The notes below the pieces were generated by a model, which was not told where the DNA came from, did not search any database, and worked only from the letters and a program-made list of their open reading frames with translations. Shown piece by piece: positions 63,781-64,000 of a stretch of DNA of 64,000 nucleotides (the stretch's first letter is position 1; each line of letters opens with the position of its first letter). Origin of the DNA: Deltaproteobacteria bacterium HGW-Deltaproteobacteria-12 (GTDB lineage: Bacteria > Desulfobacterota > Syntrophia > Syntrophales > Smithellaceae); NCBI GenBank assembly GCA_002840565.1, contig PHBK01000005.1, positions 62,001 through 126,000 of the forward strand, given 5' to 3'. The translations under genes were made by a program, and so were the position numbers.

Positions 63781-64000
63781 ATGATGAACAATAATTTGTT
63801 CAAGCGTGTTACCGACCGAATCGACTCATACCGTGACGCCATGATTGAATTGCAGATCGGACTTTGTGCCATTCCGGCTATAGGACCAGAAAATGGCGGG
63901 GATGGCGAATTGCTAAAAGCTGATTTTTTAAAAAAACGTCTGATAGATCTCGGATTTAAGAACTTCCAGCACTATAATGCTCAGGACCAGCGCGTTACAT
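63781..64000 (+). CDS. M20 family metallo-hydrolase (5' end only)
   Basis: The window ends after 73 codons. The visible start (YRDAMIELQIGLCAIPAIGPENGGDGELLKADFLKKRL, in pieces IELQIGLCAIPAIGPENGG and GELLKADFLKKRLIDLGF) matches the N-terminus of M20 peptidases of the ArgE/DapE/CPG2 type, which remove acyl or amino acid groups using two zinc ions. The metal ligands lie beyond the window. It follows the M16 gene by 11 bases and probably belongs to the same operon. Start is ATG 63781 or 63784. Confidence 0.75.
   Translation, partial: MMNNNLFKRVTDRIDSYRDAMIELQIGLCAIPAIGPENGGDGELLKADFLKKRLIDLGFKNFQHYNAQDQRVT

Overview
This 64 kb window is a dense bacterial chromosome segment of about 58 protein genes, one tRNA and one gene remnant. 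I found no insertion sequence, prophage or CRISPR array. The gene content points to a Desulfobacterota (old Deltaproteobacteria) anaerobe, possibly near Syntrophus/Smithella. The hints are indolepyruvate:ferredoxin oxidoreductase, a LIV-type ABC transporter operon containing an acyl-CoA synthetase, a YitJ-type bifunctional methyltransferase/methylenetetrahydrofolate reductase, archaeal-type ApgM, and the tilS-ftsH-folP-acpS-tsaE-lysC order. That placement is inference; no marker gene here fixes it.

Layout. 1-4.4 kb: end of an NtrC-family activator, a YhhN lysoplasmalogenase, a LarA-like Ni enzyme and a membrane-bound alpha/beta hydrolase. 4.4-11.6 kb: LIV-type ABC transporter (binding protein, LivG, acyl-CoA synthetase, LivH, LivM, LivF) behind a leader with a small ORF and an intrinsic terminator. 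11.6-19.3 kb: mostly minus strand, with recJ, rpmB, phosphofructokinase, a FAD-oxidoreductase-like protein, purN and purM. 19.5-26.7 kb: recG, pepA, orphan oppDF ATPases, a small hydrolase and a cold-shock gene. 26.7-32.5 kb: MATE exporter, miaA, a glycosyltransferase, a PpiC lipoprotein and an MBL hydrolase. 32.6-36.4 kb (minus): panB with a DUF2520 partner behind a likely attenuator, then the methyltransferase/reductase. 36.5-45 kb: gph-like phosphatase, tilS, ftsH, folP, acpS, tsaE, lysC, a helix-hairpin-helix protein and a lytic transglycosylase. 45.2-52.2 kb: tRNA-Pro(GGG), hom, apgM, a decayed YbgC-type thioesterase, a TPR protein, iorAB and a CbpA-like co-chaperone. 52.4-59.1 kb (minus): UPF0280, dnaE, guaB, DUF1285 and dtd. 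59.2-64 kb: radical SAM protein, small membrane protein, an active/inactive M16 peptidase pair and the start of an M20 hydrolase.

How the genes fit together. Most are housekeeping: DNA repair and replication, purine synthesis, tRNA modification, folate/one-carbon/methionine, and aspartate-family amino acids (lysC and hom). Accessory functions centre on uptake and activation of carboxylic or amino acids (LIV operon with CoA ligase, IorAB, peptidases). The most unusual signal is regulatory. Three genes or operons (the LIV operon, cspA-like, and DUF2520-panB) have a promoter, then an intrinsic-terminator-like hairpin, then the gene, with no room for another promoter after the hairpin. In the panB leader an alternative pairing that would break the terminator is visible. 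I saw no clear defence or secondary-metabolite system; the nearest to an undescribed unit is the radical SAM / membrane protein / M16 pair cluster.
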